Positions 43,989 to 54,774 of a DNA stretch of 64,000 nt are shown here, piece by piece. Made by a program: the position numbers and the translations under genes. Below the pieces are notes generated by a model. That model worked only from the letters and a program-made list of their open reading frames with translations. It was not told the origin of the DNA and did no database searches. Where the stretch lies: contig QWDQ01000018.1 of the NCBI GenBank assembly GCA_003868215.1, forward strand, positions 310,001 to 374,000, given 5' to 3'. Source of the DNA: Pseudophaeomoniella oleicola. Taxonomy: Eukaryota; Ascomycota; Eurotiomycetes; Phaeomoniellales; Phaeomoniellaceae. Within the stretch, counting starts at the first letter, position 1; each line of letters begins with the position of its first letter.

Positions 43989-45534
43989 CTACTCTTTCCC
44001 GAAGCCATGAGCTCTCCCATTGACATCCTCTCCCTGCGCCGCTGCGTTCATGTATCCTCTCTCGGTACTCACATTCTGCATCCCCTCCTTGACCGGTTCG
44101 CTTGCAACGCGACTCAAATGCCGCACTAGCCCCTCCTCACCCTCCTCATGCATGGCATGGCCCGTGTGGATCTTGGCGAGACTGTCGCGCATGAGGAATT
44201 CGTAGAAGGCCGTCGCGAATATGGTTGCGGGGATGTTGACGAGGATGGCAATCCAGGCGTAGCCGTGGCCGAAGGTGAAGGCCTCGCGACCGAAGAAGAT
44301 GGCGGCGACGATTCGGGTGCCAAGATCACGGGCTAGGTTAGTTGAGATGGTATTTTGGCCGAAGCCCCAGACCTAGATGGAACGGGTTGGTTAACTTCAA
44401 GCCAATAGGATTCTGGAGTCTTGGGAAACGGATGGACTCGCGTCAATCTTGCCGCCCAGCATTGGAAAAAGGTGCATGTCTGAGACCGAAAGGAGGGTAT
44501 GTGGTAGAGACTTACCATGGCACCGTATGCGAGACCGATGGTGAATGGGGCAGACTGTGCGCTGACGAAGGGGTTTGCAGGGTCCAGACATGCTAGTCTC
44601 GCCATCAGTACGACTGTTTTCTAGAGAAGCGGGAAATGCTATCCTACCCCAAATGACGATCCCGATGAAAGAGTCAACGAAGAATTCCTCTAGTACCCGG
44701 TCAGCTGGACGTGTCAAGTAAGGTTGTCGTCAATGGGACTTACGCAGGAACAAGTATCCTTGGTTCGTTTGATTCGGATTGGGAAATGCGGATAGAATAC
44801 TCGCTGCTCCGCCGTTGAATACTGCTGTGCCTTCAGCTGCTATGTCCGCCTTTTTCAAAGCGTTGATTTCTGGCCTGATGACGATTAACGAGATATAGGG
44901 CGAGCACAGTGTCGTAATACGTACCAGTACATTCCCATGAGCAACAATCCGGCTATGAAAGCACCGAATATCTGGGAGAAGATGTAATGTGGTACTTTCT
45001 TCCAAGGAAAGCCTTGCCATATGGCGAAGCATATGGTGATGGCTGGGTTGAAGTGACCTTGATAGCACACGCTGATCAGGTCCATGCCTAGCGTTGGTAG
45101 CTTTCAGGGCTATTCATACCTCCACTTACTGGAGCGCAAGTGATGATTGCAAAAGCGATACCGATGGCAAAGGCCCAGCCAATCTGGAAGATGCTACCGA
45201 AGACTGGGGTCGGGATACCATTGGCGTTCTGGATATTGAGGGTGAATGAAGCGATAGATGCGATACCAGGGAAGCTTGGAGGGGTCAGCAAATAGGACCG
45301 AATTGAACACGGCTTATAGTGATTGGTAAGAACGCACACGTAGAAGAAGACGCCAGTAGCTTCACCCATACATTCTCGTAGAAACCTTGGCCTTGCGTGC
45401 TCGAATCGGAGCTTTCGCTCTGTTACCGGCTTGGGGGGGACAACATGCCGAGTGACGTGCCTCTGGAGGACATCTGTAACCCCAAGTTCGAGGTCATTAG
45501 TGTGAAGACGTTCGATGTGGTTGCTTTCTGCCAT
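43989..45534 (-). CDS. aquaporin / aquaglyceroporin (MIP family)
   Basis: Seven exons: complement of 45338-45534, 45120-45274, 44925-45057, 44744-44874, 44648-44689, 44516-44592 and 43989-44372, encoding 372 residues. The introns are 63, 62, 50, 54, 55 and 143 nt; all phases close, although exons 5 and 6 are only 42 and 77 nt. The first pore motif is canonical (GGHFNPAIT, NPA at residues 121-123). The second is NLA (residues 257-259, in STNLARDLG) instead of NPA; the Arg after it is kept. The six-helix MIP fold is visible in the hydrophobic segments. NLA in the second loop is known from yeast Fps1-type glycerol channels, so glycerol or water-plus-solute transport is plausible. The cytosolic tail has many charged residues. 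The 143-nt intron is the least certain junction. Confidence 0.9.
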
Positions 45535-46640
45535 TTTGAGCCGGGTTTCCCAGAATCAGTGCATTTGCTTCGCTCAGCGATCCCTCCGTATGACAGGTAG
45601 ATATTCAAGAGAAGAACAAGTTCTTCTGACTTGAGGGCGTATCACCTGTCTTTATGCACACATACACCAGCCGAGAAGCACGGCTTGCATATCTGCCGAG
45701 CTGGTATGGCTGAGTCAAGAGACATGGCGCGGGGGAGTATTGTCGCTGCATTTAGCGAAGAATGTCCTCGTCCACACCCATCGGTACGTTCTTGTGGCTT
45801 GACCTGTTCAATGATAAACTCTCTTCCTCCTGTCAGTCGACCAGTTACGGTGGCTGCTAGCAGTAGATAAGTCATATTGCATTCCGAACATTGGGCCCTA
45901 AGCACAGAAAGAGTACAGCGTTCCCAGGCCAAAGCAGTCTCGGTGACGAGATAGACTAAGGGAATCCAGCTCCACCAAGATGAGCGAGGAAGGTGATGAA
46001 AATCCGGGGGAGTGAAGGCGATAAGACCCACCGTTCAAGGAGTCTTCCCCTCAAATGCCAACGAATGAGATACACGATGTTGACGGAGTGCCTCGGTATA
46101 TGCTTGTCCCTGGTAGGATTTGTATTGATCATGACGAACGTGGTTCAGAGAAATGTCTCTCCTTTGTCTGGAGATCAGCCTTTTGCCGCCTCCACCCCCG
46201 GATTCGTTCTGTCATTCTTGCGGGGTACAGCGGCACGGGGAGACGTGGATTTCTGGCCATAGTATAGAAAAGGGATGAAAGGCACCCATATCTATTGATC
46301 GGCTATACTGATGGCTAAGTTATAAGAGTCTGCGCATTTGATATCCGTTTGTAGGATATGCAAGTGTCTGTCACAGTGGAAGCAGGGACAGTAACGTAAT
46401 GTTTATTGCAGACTTCACTCTTCTGTGGAACGTAATAGAGATGTCGACATAGCATTACCCGTACTTGCCAGCTCTGGCATGACTACTTCTACTCAAGTGC
46501 CAGCTCAAGCAATTCCTAATCTCTCAAATACAGTCCAAAACACTCGCATATAGTCAAGAAATACAAACACCGTTGCCTAGTCTCGTACATAATGCAGATA
46601 CAAACATCAAATTGGGGCCTCCCTTCGCCAACTTTTCAAG
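45535..46640. other. intergenic between two minus-strand genes
   Basis: About 1.1 kb upstream of the aquaporin and downstream of the SDR. A 129-codon minus-strand frame at 45642-46031 and an 89-codon plus-strand frame near 46000 overlap and show no family likeness. No gene is supported. Confidence 0.45.
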
Positions 46641-47666
46641 TTACCATTTTTCGACATAAGGACGGACATCAAGCTCCTGTGTCCAGCATGTCCTGGGTTG
46701 GGCTTCAGGTTGTCAGCTACCACTGCAGTACCGGGTAATGCATAAAGAAGACTTACTGTGGAGGTACCAGTATGTTTCAGCAATCTACAGCATGATCTTG
46801 TCAGTCTAGTCCTGTTCTCTTAAGTTTGGATACCATACAGCATCGGGTGATATCTTGTCATCCGGAAAGTCCGAGATATGATAGTCCTTTGTTTTCGCGG
46901 TATCAATTACCCCATCGATGATAACATGAGACACATGGACACCCTTGGGGCCGAATTCCTTCGCCAGCGATTGTGACAGTGAGCGTTTCGCATAACTACT
47001 GTGGGCAAAAGGTGAAAGCTGAGAAGATGATTTAACTGCTGCCGTAGCTCCTGTGAATATCAGGGTAGGTGGGTATTCCTCATTCGTTGCCTCCAACAAG
47101 AGAGGAAGGGCGGACTGAGCGAATAGGAACGCTCCTTTGGCGGACGAGTGATAACCCTGGGTGAAGTCGTCTTCTGTGAGTTCAAGGAAGGGTTTTCGCA
47201 CGAATTTGCCGGCAGTATTATATATTGCAGCACTGAGCTTCGAATCTCCAAGTTCCTCCTTGATCTGCTCAAAAGCATTCTTGACACTTGCAGACTGGGA
47301 GCAGTCGGTACTGATACCAATTGCATAGCCTCCTGCTTTCTGCACCGAGTTAACAGACGTGATGACTTCCAACAAACGGATGATATCAAAGGTGTACCTT
47401 GATTTCCGCCACAACGCCCTCATAGCTGGCGGGAGTCCGAGCAAGGCAGGCAACATTATATGCAGCGCCGAACTTACGCGCGACAGTTGCGCCACTGTTG
47501 GTATAATACCATGATCAGCAACAGCACAGACACACTGTCAGGATAGCAAGTGAACGGAACTATTTTCAGTGGTGTAGGCCGCTAAGAGAACGATATGTGA
47601 GCAGGTGAGGCCTTACGTTCCAGGACCGACTCCTGCTATCACTGCCCAAGCTTTTCTAGCTGACAT
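46641..47666 (-). CDS. short-chain dehydrogenase/reductase, atypical active site
   Basis: Five exons: complement of 47617-47666, 47398-47494, 46839-47339, 46757-46784 and 46641-46702, encoding 245 residues. The introns are 122, 58, 54 and 54 nt. The N-terminus AWAVIAGVGPGTGATVARKFG is the NAD(P)-binding glycine motif. KAGGYAIGISTDCS and the C-terminal TYWYLHTQP, then CWTQELDVRPYVEKW are typical of a fungal and bacterial SDR group. The usual YxxxK catalytic pair is not found where it should be: the segment reads SPFAHSSYAKRSLSQSLAKEFG, and aligning the following helix places Phe and Ser at the Tyr and Lys positions. A Tyr lies four residues later, but without a Lys at the right spacing. Either the enzyme has lost ordinary redox chemistry or it uses another arrangement. 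Related group members often lack the Tyr. Confidence 0.85.
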
Positions 47667-47909
47667 ATTGTCTGACCGAGAAGAGATGAAGCTACACAAT
47701 ACGAGAGCTTCGAGACTGAAGATGAGGATATAAGGGCAAGGAATGTTTCATTTTCGAGGAAGCAGCAAAATGATGACGATGTTCCCCGGTCCACCGTGGG
47801 GAGGCAAAAATTGCTCAAATGCTCACTATAAGAAAAACTGCGTATATTGCGTGAAATAAAAATCCAAGAGATCAAATTATGGTACCTTGAGTATATGAAT
47901 TCAAAGGAG

Positions 47910-47918
47910 TATAAAAAG
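47910..47918 (+). promoter_or_regulatory. TATA box upstream of orphan frames
   Basis: A strong TATAAAAAG match lies about 100 bp before an ATG at 48011 (34 codons, CCAAAATGG context) and 133 bp before the 83-codon frame at 48043. The spacing suits a core promoter, but no downstream gene is proven. Confidence 0.35.
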
Positions 47919-48042
47919 CCCCTGGTGTTTGTGCTCGTCGTCGGCTGGTGAGCGACTATCTTGTTATTCTACAACAAGCTTTTCTGCAGTGTAATCCGAA
48001 CTGCACCAAAATGGCAACTTCACGGATTTTCGAGGCAGAAGC

Positions 48043-48294
48043 ATGCCGGCTGAGAACTTCTTCCGTTCCGCTGCACCATCAGCGGACGATAGCGTGCTCC
48101 ATCGAGCCCAATTGATCAATCGCAGCATCAAATGGCACGGAAATGGCAATGCATGCCCAAAGTACCCAAAGACTAGGACTTCCCGACCCGCAAATGTTGC
48201 CTTGGTAGACTATATGGAATCGGCGATGATGTGGTTCAATGGAAGTGACCAGGAACACATGGGACTTCCTGAAGTTGCCAGTCAAGCTAGCTAG
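48043..48294 (+). CDS. small orphan open reading frame, doubtful
   Basis: An 83-codon plus-strand frame lies downstream of a TATA-like box. It has no signal peptide, membrane segment or known motif. The region also has an overlapping 34-codon frame starting at 48011 in a better ATG context. It may be a species-specific small gene, a non-coding transcript or chance. Listed because of the promoter context only. Confidence 0.2.
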   Translation: MPAENFFRSAAPSADDSVLHRAQLINRSIKWHGNGNACPKYPKTRTSRPANVALVDYMESAMMWFNGSDQEHMGLPEVASQAS

Positions 48295-50350
48295 ATCTGA
48301 TAGTGTCATAGAGATGCAGTACTGTACTCACACGAGAAGAGCCAATTGCTATCTGCCTGCATTGGCCATGGCTATTGCCATTGATGAAGGACCTGTATCT
48401 GCCTTCTAACAACGACCAGGAGTGAGTACTGTTCGGGGTCTCAGGGCCCAAAGTCCCAACACGCATATACCATACAGTACAGAAGATCGAACGTCAGTGG
48501 AATGCGTGACATATATGCAAATCCATCCGAGCAAAAAGCAGCAACATGTACTATGACAAGAAAGCTTGCACGGCTTCGGCATGTGCAATTGACGGATGAA
48601 TGCCCATGTGGGTTTATTGTGTAACCATAGATCCCATAAATCGACGAGACGACGCGTGACTGGTCCAAAATGAAGACATTGAGCGCCTCACAATGCAGCC
48701 TTGTCTGATGCATGAGTCAAGGTTCATAGAACGAGACGGCAGTGCAAGCTTTCTCTGGAAAAGCGACAGCTTCATTCGAACGCCTATTGAAGTTGGTGCC
48801 CGATTTGCCCAACAGGCACGAGGGAGCAAAACATCTTGCTGGGACCACATTCGACATCGCATTGAAAGCACTCGCTGAAGATGTTGTTGGACACGTCGTA
48901 TGGTGCGAATTAATGAAGCGGTGAGTTGATTGGCTAATGATACCTGCTTTAATTGGCAAAATGATGCATAGCTGCCCAAATCGAATCTGATACGTGGACA
49001 ATGAAGCGCTTCATCCCAAGACGGCTTTCTCACCATGGCAACCTCACGATACCTTGCTGCAGGTTGTCGAACGCTCTACCTCGTGATGGATCGTTGTGTT
49101 CGAGGAGGTATCTTTTGTAGTGCGGTTGCCAACGCTGAAAGCCTGAATCCACACTGAAACCATTAAATGCGTCATATCTGCAGTGCAGTCTACCGCGCGT
49201 TGTGTCTTGAGACTATACAATTCGTCGAGTTTCTTTGGAGGGGTTTCTCGCTCACCGCAACAACCTTGAAGGTCGATGGTTGTATTCTTCGATGCCTTTG
49301 CGATGTCGGCATGGCATCGATGAAGAATCCAACATGCGGTGAGTGTTTCGTAACTTGGGCGAAGACTTTGCAGGCTAAAAGTGGAAGCGATGGAAGGGAG
49401 TACCCGAGCACCGGCGCAATGCAACTAAGAGATCGTCTTTGTCGCCGCCATGTGTGCTTCAAACGATGAACCTGCAGAATATTGGATCCATACCAAAAGG
49501 ATAACCTGCTGCATCATTATCATCATACGAGGTATATCCACCTTCCTTTTGCACCCCCAACACTCTATAAACAGAGACAAATGAGGGGCATGTCACCCAC
49601 TGTTACATTGGTGAAGAGTCGGTAGAAAAGAGTCGGTTACACAGTCCAACCGTGTGTCTTGTAGGGATCGCTCAATGAAATAAACCTGACTCAGACTGAG
49701 CATTGCCGCCGATTCCCGAGCTGAACGGCCCTTCTGCAAGGAGCCAAGCTGAGTGAGTCTTGTCTATGGAGGAGATTTGTTTTTGTTTGTGGGTAAATTT
49801 GGTATCTGTCCCAATATTCATCTGGACAATGCCCCTCTTTTGACGATCAATGGGTAGTTATTAAAGCAAGCATTAACGTTAACCGCGATCAAATTGATAT
49901 CTAATATGATCCAAACAAGTGGAGAGGAATTGGAAGCAAAGTCAATTTCCTCACGTTCGGGTACCGACGATGCTGAAGAAGCGACCAGGATGACCAATCA
50001 ATCGATATCCAGCGGTTTGGTGCACTATTCACGGGGAGTGACTCCCTGGGTTTCCGCGACTGGCGGTCATCAATTTTCTTTTCTCTCTCCAGTGGTATCA
50101 ACTGGTAACATGTTGTTGGTGTCTCGTTTACATCTTCGAGACAATGTGTTGTTTTACTCTCCCCAACGGAATTGTCATTGAAAGATTCAAGTGAGGCCGT
50201 CATGATAGTAAGGGATATTTCAAGTTCAAAATGAAAAGAACTCGTGACAGACCGCCTGTAGAGTTTCCACGCGAGGCTTAGGTCAGCACAAGAATGACTG
50301 ATGCGCGTGTGGTGTGAGGGCGTTGACTCCTGACTGGGCGGTTGCGACTA

Positions 50351-50362
50351 TACTACGTAGTA
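50351..50362. promoter_or_regulatory. 12-bp palindrome TACTACGTAGTA
   Basis: An exact copy of the repeated palindrome, in intergenic DNA about 1.4 kb upstream of the 51783 gene. No other conserved sequence surrounds it when compared by eye with the other copies. Confidence 0.45.
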
Positions 50363-51782
50363 AACGGCCCTTGTAGGCGTGCCCAGGGCCTTCTGGAAAG
50401 GCCTCGGGATGGGGGTGAACGAGGCTCTTTGGGCCCGTAACTAGAGCAAAGCAAAGGCTCATAATCAAGCATGGGTTAACCATACTCTCTCCCTGTTCCA
50501 TCCGTGTCGCTTCATTTGAAAGCAATGGGACAATTGTTGCTACTTAGCACACTACATGTGCAGATACAATCCTACACTCCCGTCATATCTCGCTACCGAT
50601 GGAGCCCTACAGCATAACGGAGGGAATTTACTATGGTAACATAAAATAGAATGTCACAGAAGGCAAGATTTGAAGAGAACCTGTTCTATTGATTACATAA
50701 AGTATGCACTCGACCGTGCATCCTCCATCATCTAATTATGCCAACTCTGCTTTGGGTCTGTCGTCTGTCAATATGTGAATCGATGTATCAGACCTTTGGT
50801 AATACGGAATACCGAGTATCGATCGTATTTAGCTTGCCGCTTTTCTCTCTCCCCTCTCCCTTATCCACTTGATGGATGGTGGCTTGTGGTAGTGGAAAAG
50901 TAAATCCAGTGGTAGGCAAGTAAGGTGAGTAAGGTAACCCTCTTCCCTGCTACTTTGTAAACATCCCTGCTCTATCCACCACCCAACCCCCCTGTTCTTT
51001 CACGCTTCTCTTTGCCCCCCCTCCTCCCTTCTCTCTCGTCACATTTGTTTGGGCTCCGAGCGCCTGTTCCATTTCCGCTCTCTCATCAATATCAAGGCTC
51101 AAGCATGAAGGAGATCCACTCACTTTCAGGCTCTTCCAACCCTCCCTCAACTGGTTATAAGGGGCTTATGATCCAAGCTTCACCCAGGTCTTTGGGTTAA
51201 ACCCACCTACGACTCCTTTCTCACACAAAAATCACTTCCAATTTCCCACTGAACAGGGGAATGTCAAATTTTTTATTCATTTCTTTGATTGGAAGATCTA
51301 CCACAAGCTCATATTTCTTGAACTAAGCAGTCCAAGCCGTGACTGAGCCTCAAACGACGCGCACAAACAGAAGAGTCAAACAGCAAAAAGAAGAGTCATA
51401 TCAGAAAAATCTCGTGTTACCCGACCCCTGTCCGCGGCCAGCCGAGACTTTTATATCACTTCATCTTCTCTCCCAGCCTCAACCTTTTTCTACCTTTGGC
51501 CTACTTACAACACTACATCACCATATTTTAGAAGCTTGTGTCTTCTTCTTACGAATCAGCAACTCTTCTGGATCTTTCGAGGTCCTTCTATTGATCATCC
51601 ACTTGTCGCAGCGTTCGACAATACCGGCCATATGTACCAGAGAGGTTTTCAGTGTCTCCACATCTTCACCTCTACCTTCTCTCGACATACGAACACATTT
51701 CCGGACGAGCCCGACACAACGCGTTGAGACGACTCTTGACCACTCCGTCTCGATATCAATATCAATGACATAGGGTGCAATG

Positions 51783-52886
51783 ATGTACCGATACAGCGAT
51801 AACCCCCCAAGGGGCTACACAGCATACGAATCTTCACCAAACTCTTCGTACGAAAATCACATCTACGAAACTCCCAAGAGACACTCGCGGAAGACAAGCT
51901 ACGGCACGACGCCTACAAGATCGCCTTGGGTATGGCAATCACCCGCTGGGTATCCTCCCGATCAGTTCTACGAAGCCGTCCCCGACTATGCTTCTCCACC
52001 TCACAAGGGCGATGTAAGTGGCTCAAGAGGTCGAAGGACCAATATCCGCAGTTACACCATCAATGGTGGCAGAGGATCCGGCGGTGCAACGCGAACGCAG
52101 AAGCAGTACATCTACTACGATGATGACACTGACGATGCTTATGATTCGCCCCGATATGAATATCGCGAGCCCCGATCGTCGAAACGAAACTCGAAGCCCA
52201 GCGCTGACCAATACTTTTACTATGGTCAGGACCCCTACGAGGAAGCTAGACGTACTCGTGCTCGGCGCTCGTCTACTGCGACACGGACCCCCCAGAAGTC
52301 CAGCAAGAGCAATCGATCTCGCCCCCCAGTCAAGGCCACCGAGGCCGACGCGGTCAGGGCAGGGATTCCCGCCGGCTATTCAATCAAAAACTGGGATCCT
52401 ACTGAGTCACCGATCATACTTCTCGGTAGCGTGTTCGACGCGAACTCCCTGGGAAAGTGGATCTACGACTGGACAGTCTATCATCATGGTGCATCCACCC
52501 CCATGGCTGACGTGGCAGGCGATCTTTGGCTATTGCTCATCAAACTCGCTGGTAAGATGAAGCGAGCTCAAGAATGTGTCCGTCGCATCCGCAGCTTAGA
52601 CAATCGCGACATGGTCGAAGACTTCATCGAAAGTGGCGGTCGCCTGTGGTATAAATTCAAGGATCTACTAAAGGAATGCGAAAGGTTTATGTGGAAGGCT
52701 GCCAAAAGAGATGGTGGCAAAGGTGTGTCGATGGGAAAAAGCGCAGGGATTGAATTTGTCGAGTCCATCTTCGGACGCGACCGCGAACTCGAGACGACAG
52801 AAAAATGGATGAACAGTATCAGACTGTGGAACATGCGTTTCGACGCCAACTGCGAAGACATATTGAGGCGGCCGTCAGCTATCTAG
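51783..52886 (+). CDS. conserved fungal protein of unknown function
   Basis: A 367-residue single-exon protein; another ATG sits one codon upstream at 51780. Residues 1-190 are low-complexity and rich in Tyr, Ser, Arg and Pro, with repeated YYDD/YYGQD-like patches, and are probably disordered. From about residue 195 the sequence is ordered: GYSIKNWDPTESPIILLGSV, then FDANSLGKWIYDWTVYHHG, then helices containing LWLLLIKLAGKMKRAQECV and ending RLWNMRFDANCEDILRRP. This helical C-terminal block is common in Pezizomycotina genomes, where I recall such proteins carrying the misleading label vegetative cell wall protein gp1. There is no signal peptide, so a wall location is unlikely. A helical scaffold or nuclear role is possible but unproven. 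Confidence 0.8.
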   Translation: MYRYSDNPPRGYTAYESSPNSSYENHIYETPKRHSRKTSYGTTPTRSPWVWQSPAGYPPDQFYEAVPDYASPPHKGDVSGSRGRRTNIRSYTINGGRGSGGATRTQKQYIYYDDDTDDAYDSPRYEYREPRSSKRNSKPSADQYFYYGQDPYEEARRTRARRSSTATRTPQKSSKSNRSRPPVKATEADAVRAGIPAGYSIKNWDPTESPIILLGSVFDANSLGKWIYDWTVYHHGASTPMADVAGDLWLLLIKLAGKMKRAQECVRRIRSLDNRDMVEDFIESGGRLWYKFKDLLKECERFMWKAAKRDGGKGVSMGKSAGIEFVESIFGRDRELETTEKWMNSIRLWNMRFDANCEDILRRPSAI

Positions 52887-54194
52887 GCAACCATGGCTGA
52901 TGGTGTGTGAGTCATTTTCATAGCATGATACCCCGCTCCTATTGGTCCGAGATATCCCATGATTGGGTTCATTAGCATGGAGGTTGCTTCCTTCTACAAC
53001 AGTCTTGTGAGGTCCCTCATGTTAGGTCCACGGCGTTTTCACTTTTCATTATCGGGAGAGCGATTCATCATACAACCGCGGTCAGAACTCGCGGCAAAGC
53101 ATCATCATCATCGGGGAGAAATGGTTTGGAGGGGAAGATATGAAGTCAGCGACGCTTCTCTTGTTTGGTGCAGGATCAAACTGGATTGCCGTTGTGCTTG
53201 CTTCGGGGGAGGAAGGGGAGCTGGGGCATGGTATGGTCCATCCATCTATTATTTTTTCATTTTCCGCCAGAGATACCCTGTACAACATCTGTTCACGATC
53301 GATCGGACGGACGAACTACCACGACTCTTTTAGAAATTGCTTATTGTTCGGGCGGTTCAGACAAAAGTCTTCTTTGCTATTGGATATTTCCAACCACCAG
53401 TTACGCGATATACCCTTTTGATTACAGGAGAGGTATACAGGTCCGGGAAGGGGGTTAAAGCGAAAGGGTTTTTGGTTTCTCTGATTTTAATTGTAATATA
53501 TATACCATCGGTTTTCATTATCAGCTCTGGAGTTTTTTTTTTCTCTTCGTCTCTAGAAAGATTTCTGCTTTTTGCGCATTAGTTTTTGCTTTTCACCAAT
53601 ACACATCATCATCTTATCTAGACAAACAATGGAAATGAGAGTTTTCTTGATACATTCGATCCCATCCATCCCGTACCTAGTCATCTCCATAACCGCAGTC
53701 ACAACAAATCCTTCCCTTGGACACATAAACAAGAGGCAGATGACCTTGTGATGCACACTCATTCACATCCCCTTTTTTCTCTTTCGCTTCAACTGTGACT
53801 GACAGGTTCCCTACATCCAATCATCCATCTATCATATCCATCAGCGACAATAACCCGAACCACCCACCCATCCACTTACCCTGACGTTCTGAAATCTGCT
53901 ACTACAGTAATAGATGCACAATTGATATAGACAGGAGATGTGGTGGAGAGGGAGGGGAGGGATGCATCATTCTAAGCGCCCCGACCATTGACGTTGTCTT
54001 CGTAAGGAAGAAAAGAAACTTATCACCATTATCATCATCACTATTACAATATATTCAGTCGGTATGAATTTTAGTTCCTTGACATGTGCTGCATGCCGTA
54101 TGCCGGAAAGGAGGGGGAAGGGTTTTTCATGTAATTAATTCCAAGATGTAATTAACTTATCACTTTCTCTTTCTTTGGCTCCCTCAGCTCCCTT

Positions 54195-54206
54195 CCCCCC
54201 CCCCCC
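54195..54206. repeat. poly-C tract (12 C)
   Basis: Twelve consecutive C residues within a C/T-rich stretch in the gene-poor region. G-rich tracts follow about 300 bp later on the same strand. Confidence 0.9.
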
Positions 54207-54764
54207 TCTCGCTCTCGTCTTTCTCTTCCTCCTCCTCAGGTTATTAGGTTAATAAAGGTTAATTACCAATATTATCTACATTTACTTTTAATAACTTACC
54301 CCTCTATACCACACCACCACACTACACACACCCCATCAATAAGGCGTCCAATAAGAAATCATCATAATGTTTTGTAGTTTATATCACCCATGATTGAAAC
54401 AAGGAGAGGACATGAATCTAATTGGTTAATGAATTAGATACCTCCCTGGTCTTGGGATCCTTGGATCCTTGGGGGGGAGGGGACGAGTTCAATGTTAAGC
54501 GCTCGGTGTCCGGAATCTACGGGGGTAAGAGGATGGAGGGGGGGGAGGGGGGGCCGAGTTATCACATTTCACAGAAAGTACCTACATACATACATACCTC
54601 TTTACATAGGTAGATATGGGGCGAGAGGGGCCTTTTTATTTTTATTTTTAGTTGCATATACCGTAGTGTACATGTCTGGTTCGTGGTTGTGGTCATGATC
54701 CCAAACAAAGATGTCGAAGGGGAGGGGAATGAATGTATTAGTAAATACGAAAAAAAGCCTTATG

Positions 54765-54774
54765 TACCTAGGTA
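54765..54774. promoter_or_regulatory. TACCTAGGTA palindrome
   Basis: An exact copy of the 10-bp palindrome also found doubled at 20800-20818. It is embedded in gene-poor DNA with no start codon of a supported gene within 4 kb, which argues against a simple promoter role for every copy. Confidence 0.4.

Larger units (their letters stand above)
47667..51779. other. 4.1-kb gene-poor region
   Basis: No gene is firmly supported. A TATAAAAAG box at 47910-47918 precedes small plus-strand frames. Frames of 90-140 codons near 48400-49470 exist on both strands in conflicting phases and match nothing known to me. One exact TACTACGTAGTA palindrome lies at 50351-50362. The last 800 bp are pyrimidine-rich and probably the promoter and leader of the 51783 gene. 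Confidence 0.45.

Noticed and set aside
48441-49469. several 60-140 codon frames on both strands
   Set aside because: They overlap in conflicting phases and none shows a motif, a good splice partner or a recognisable family.
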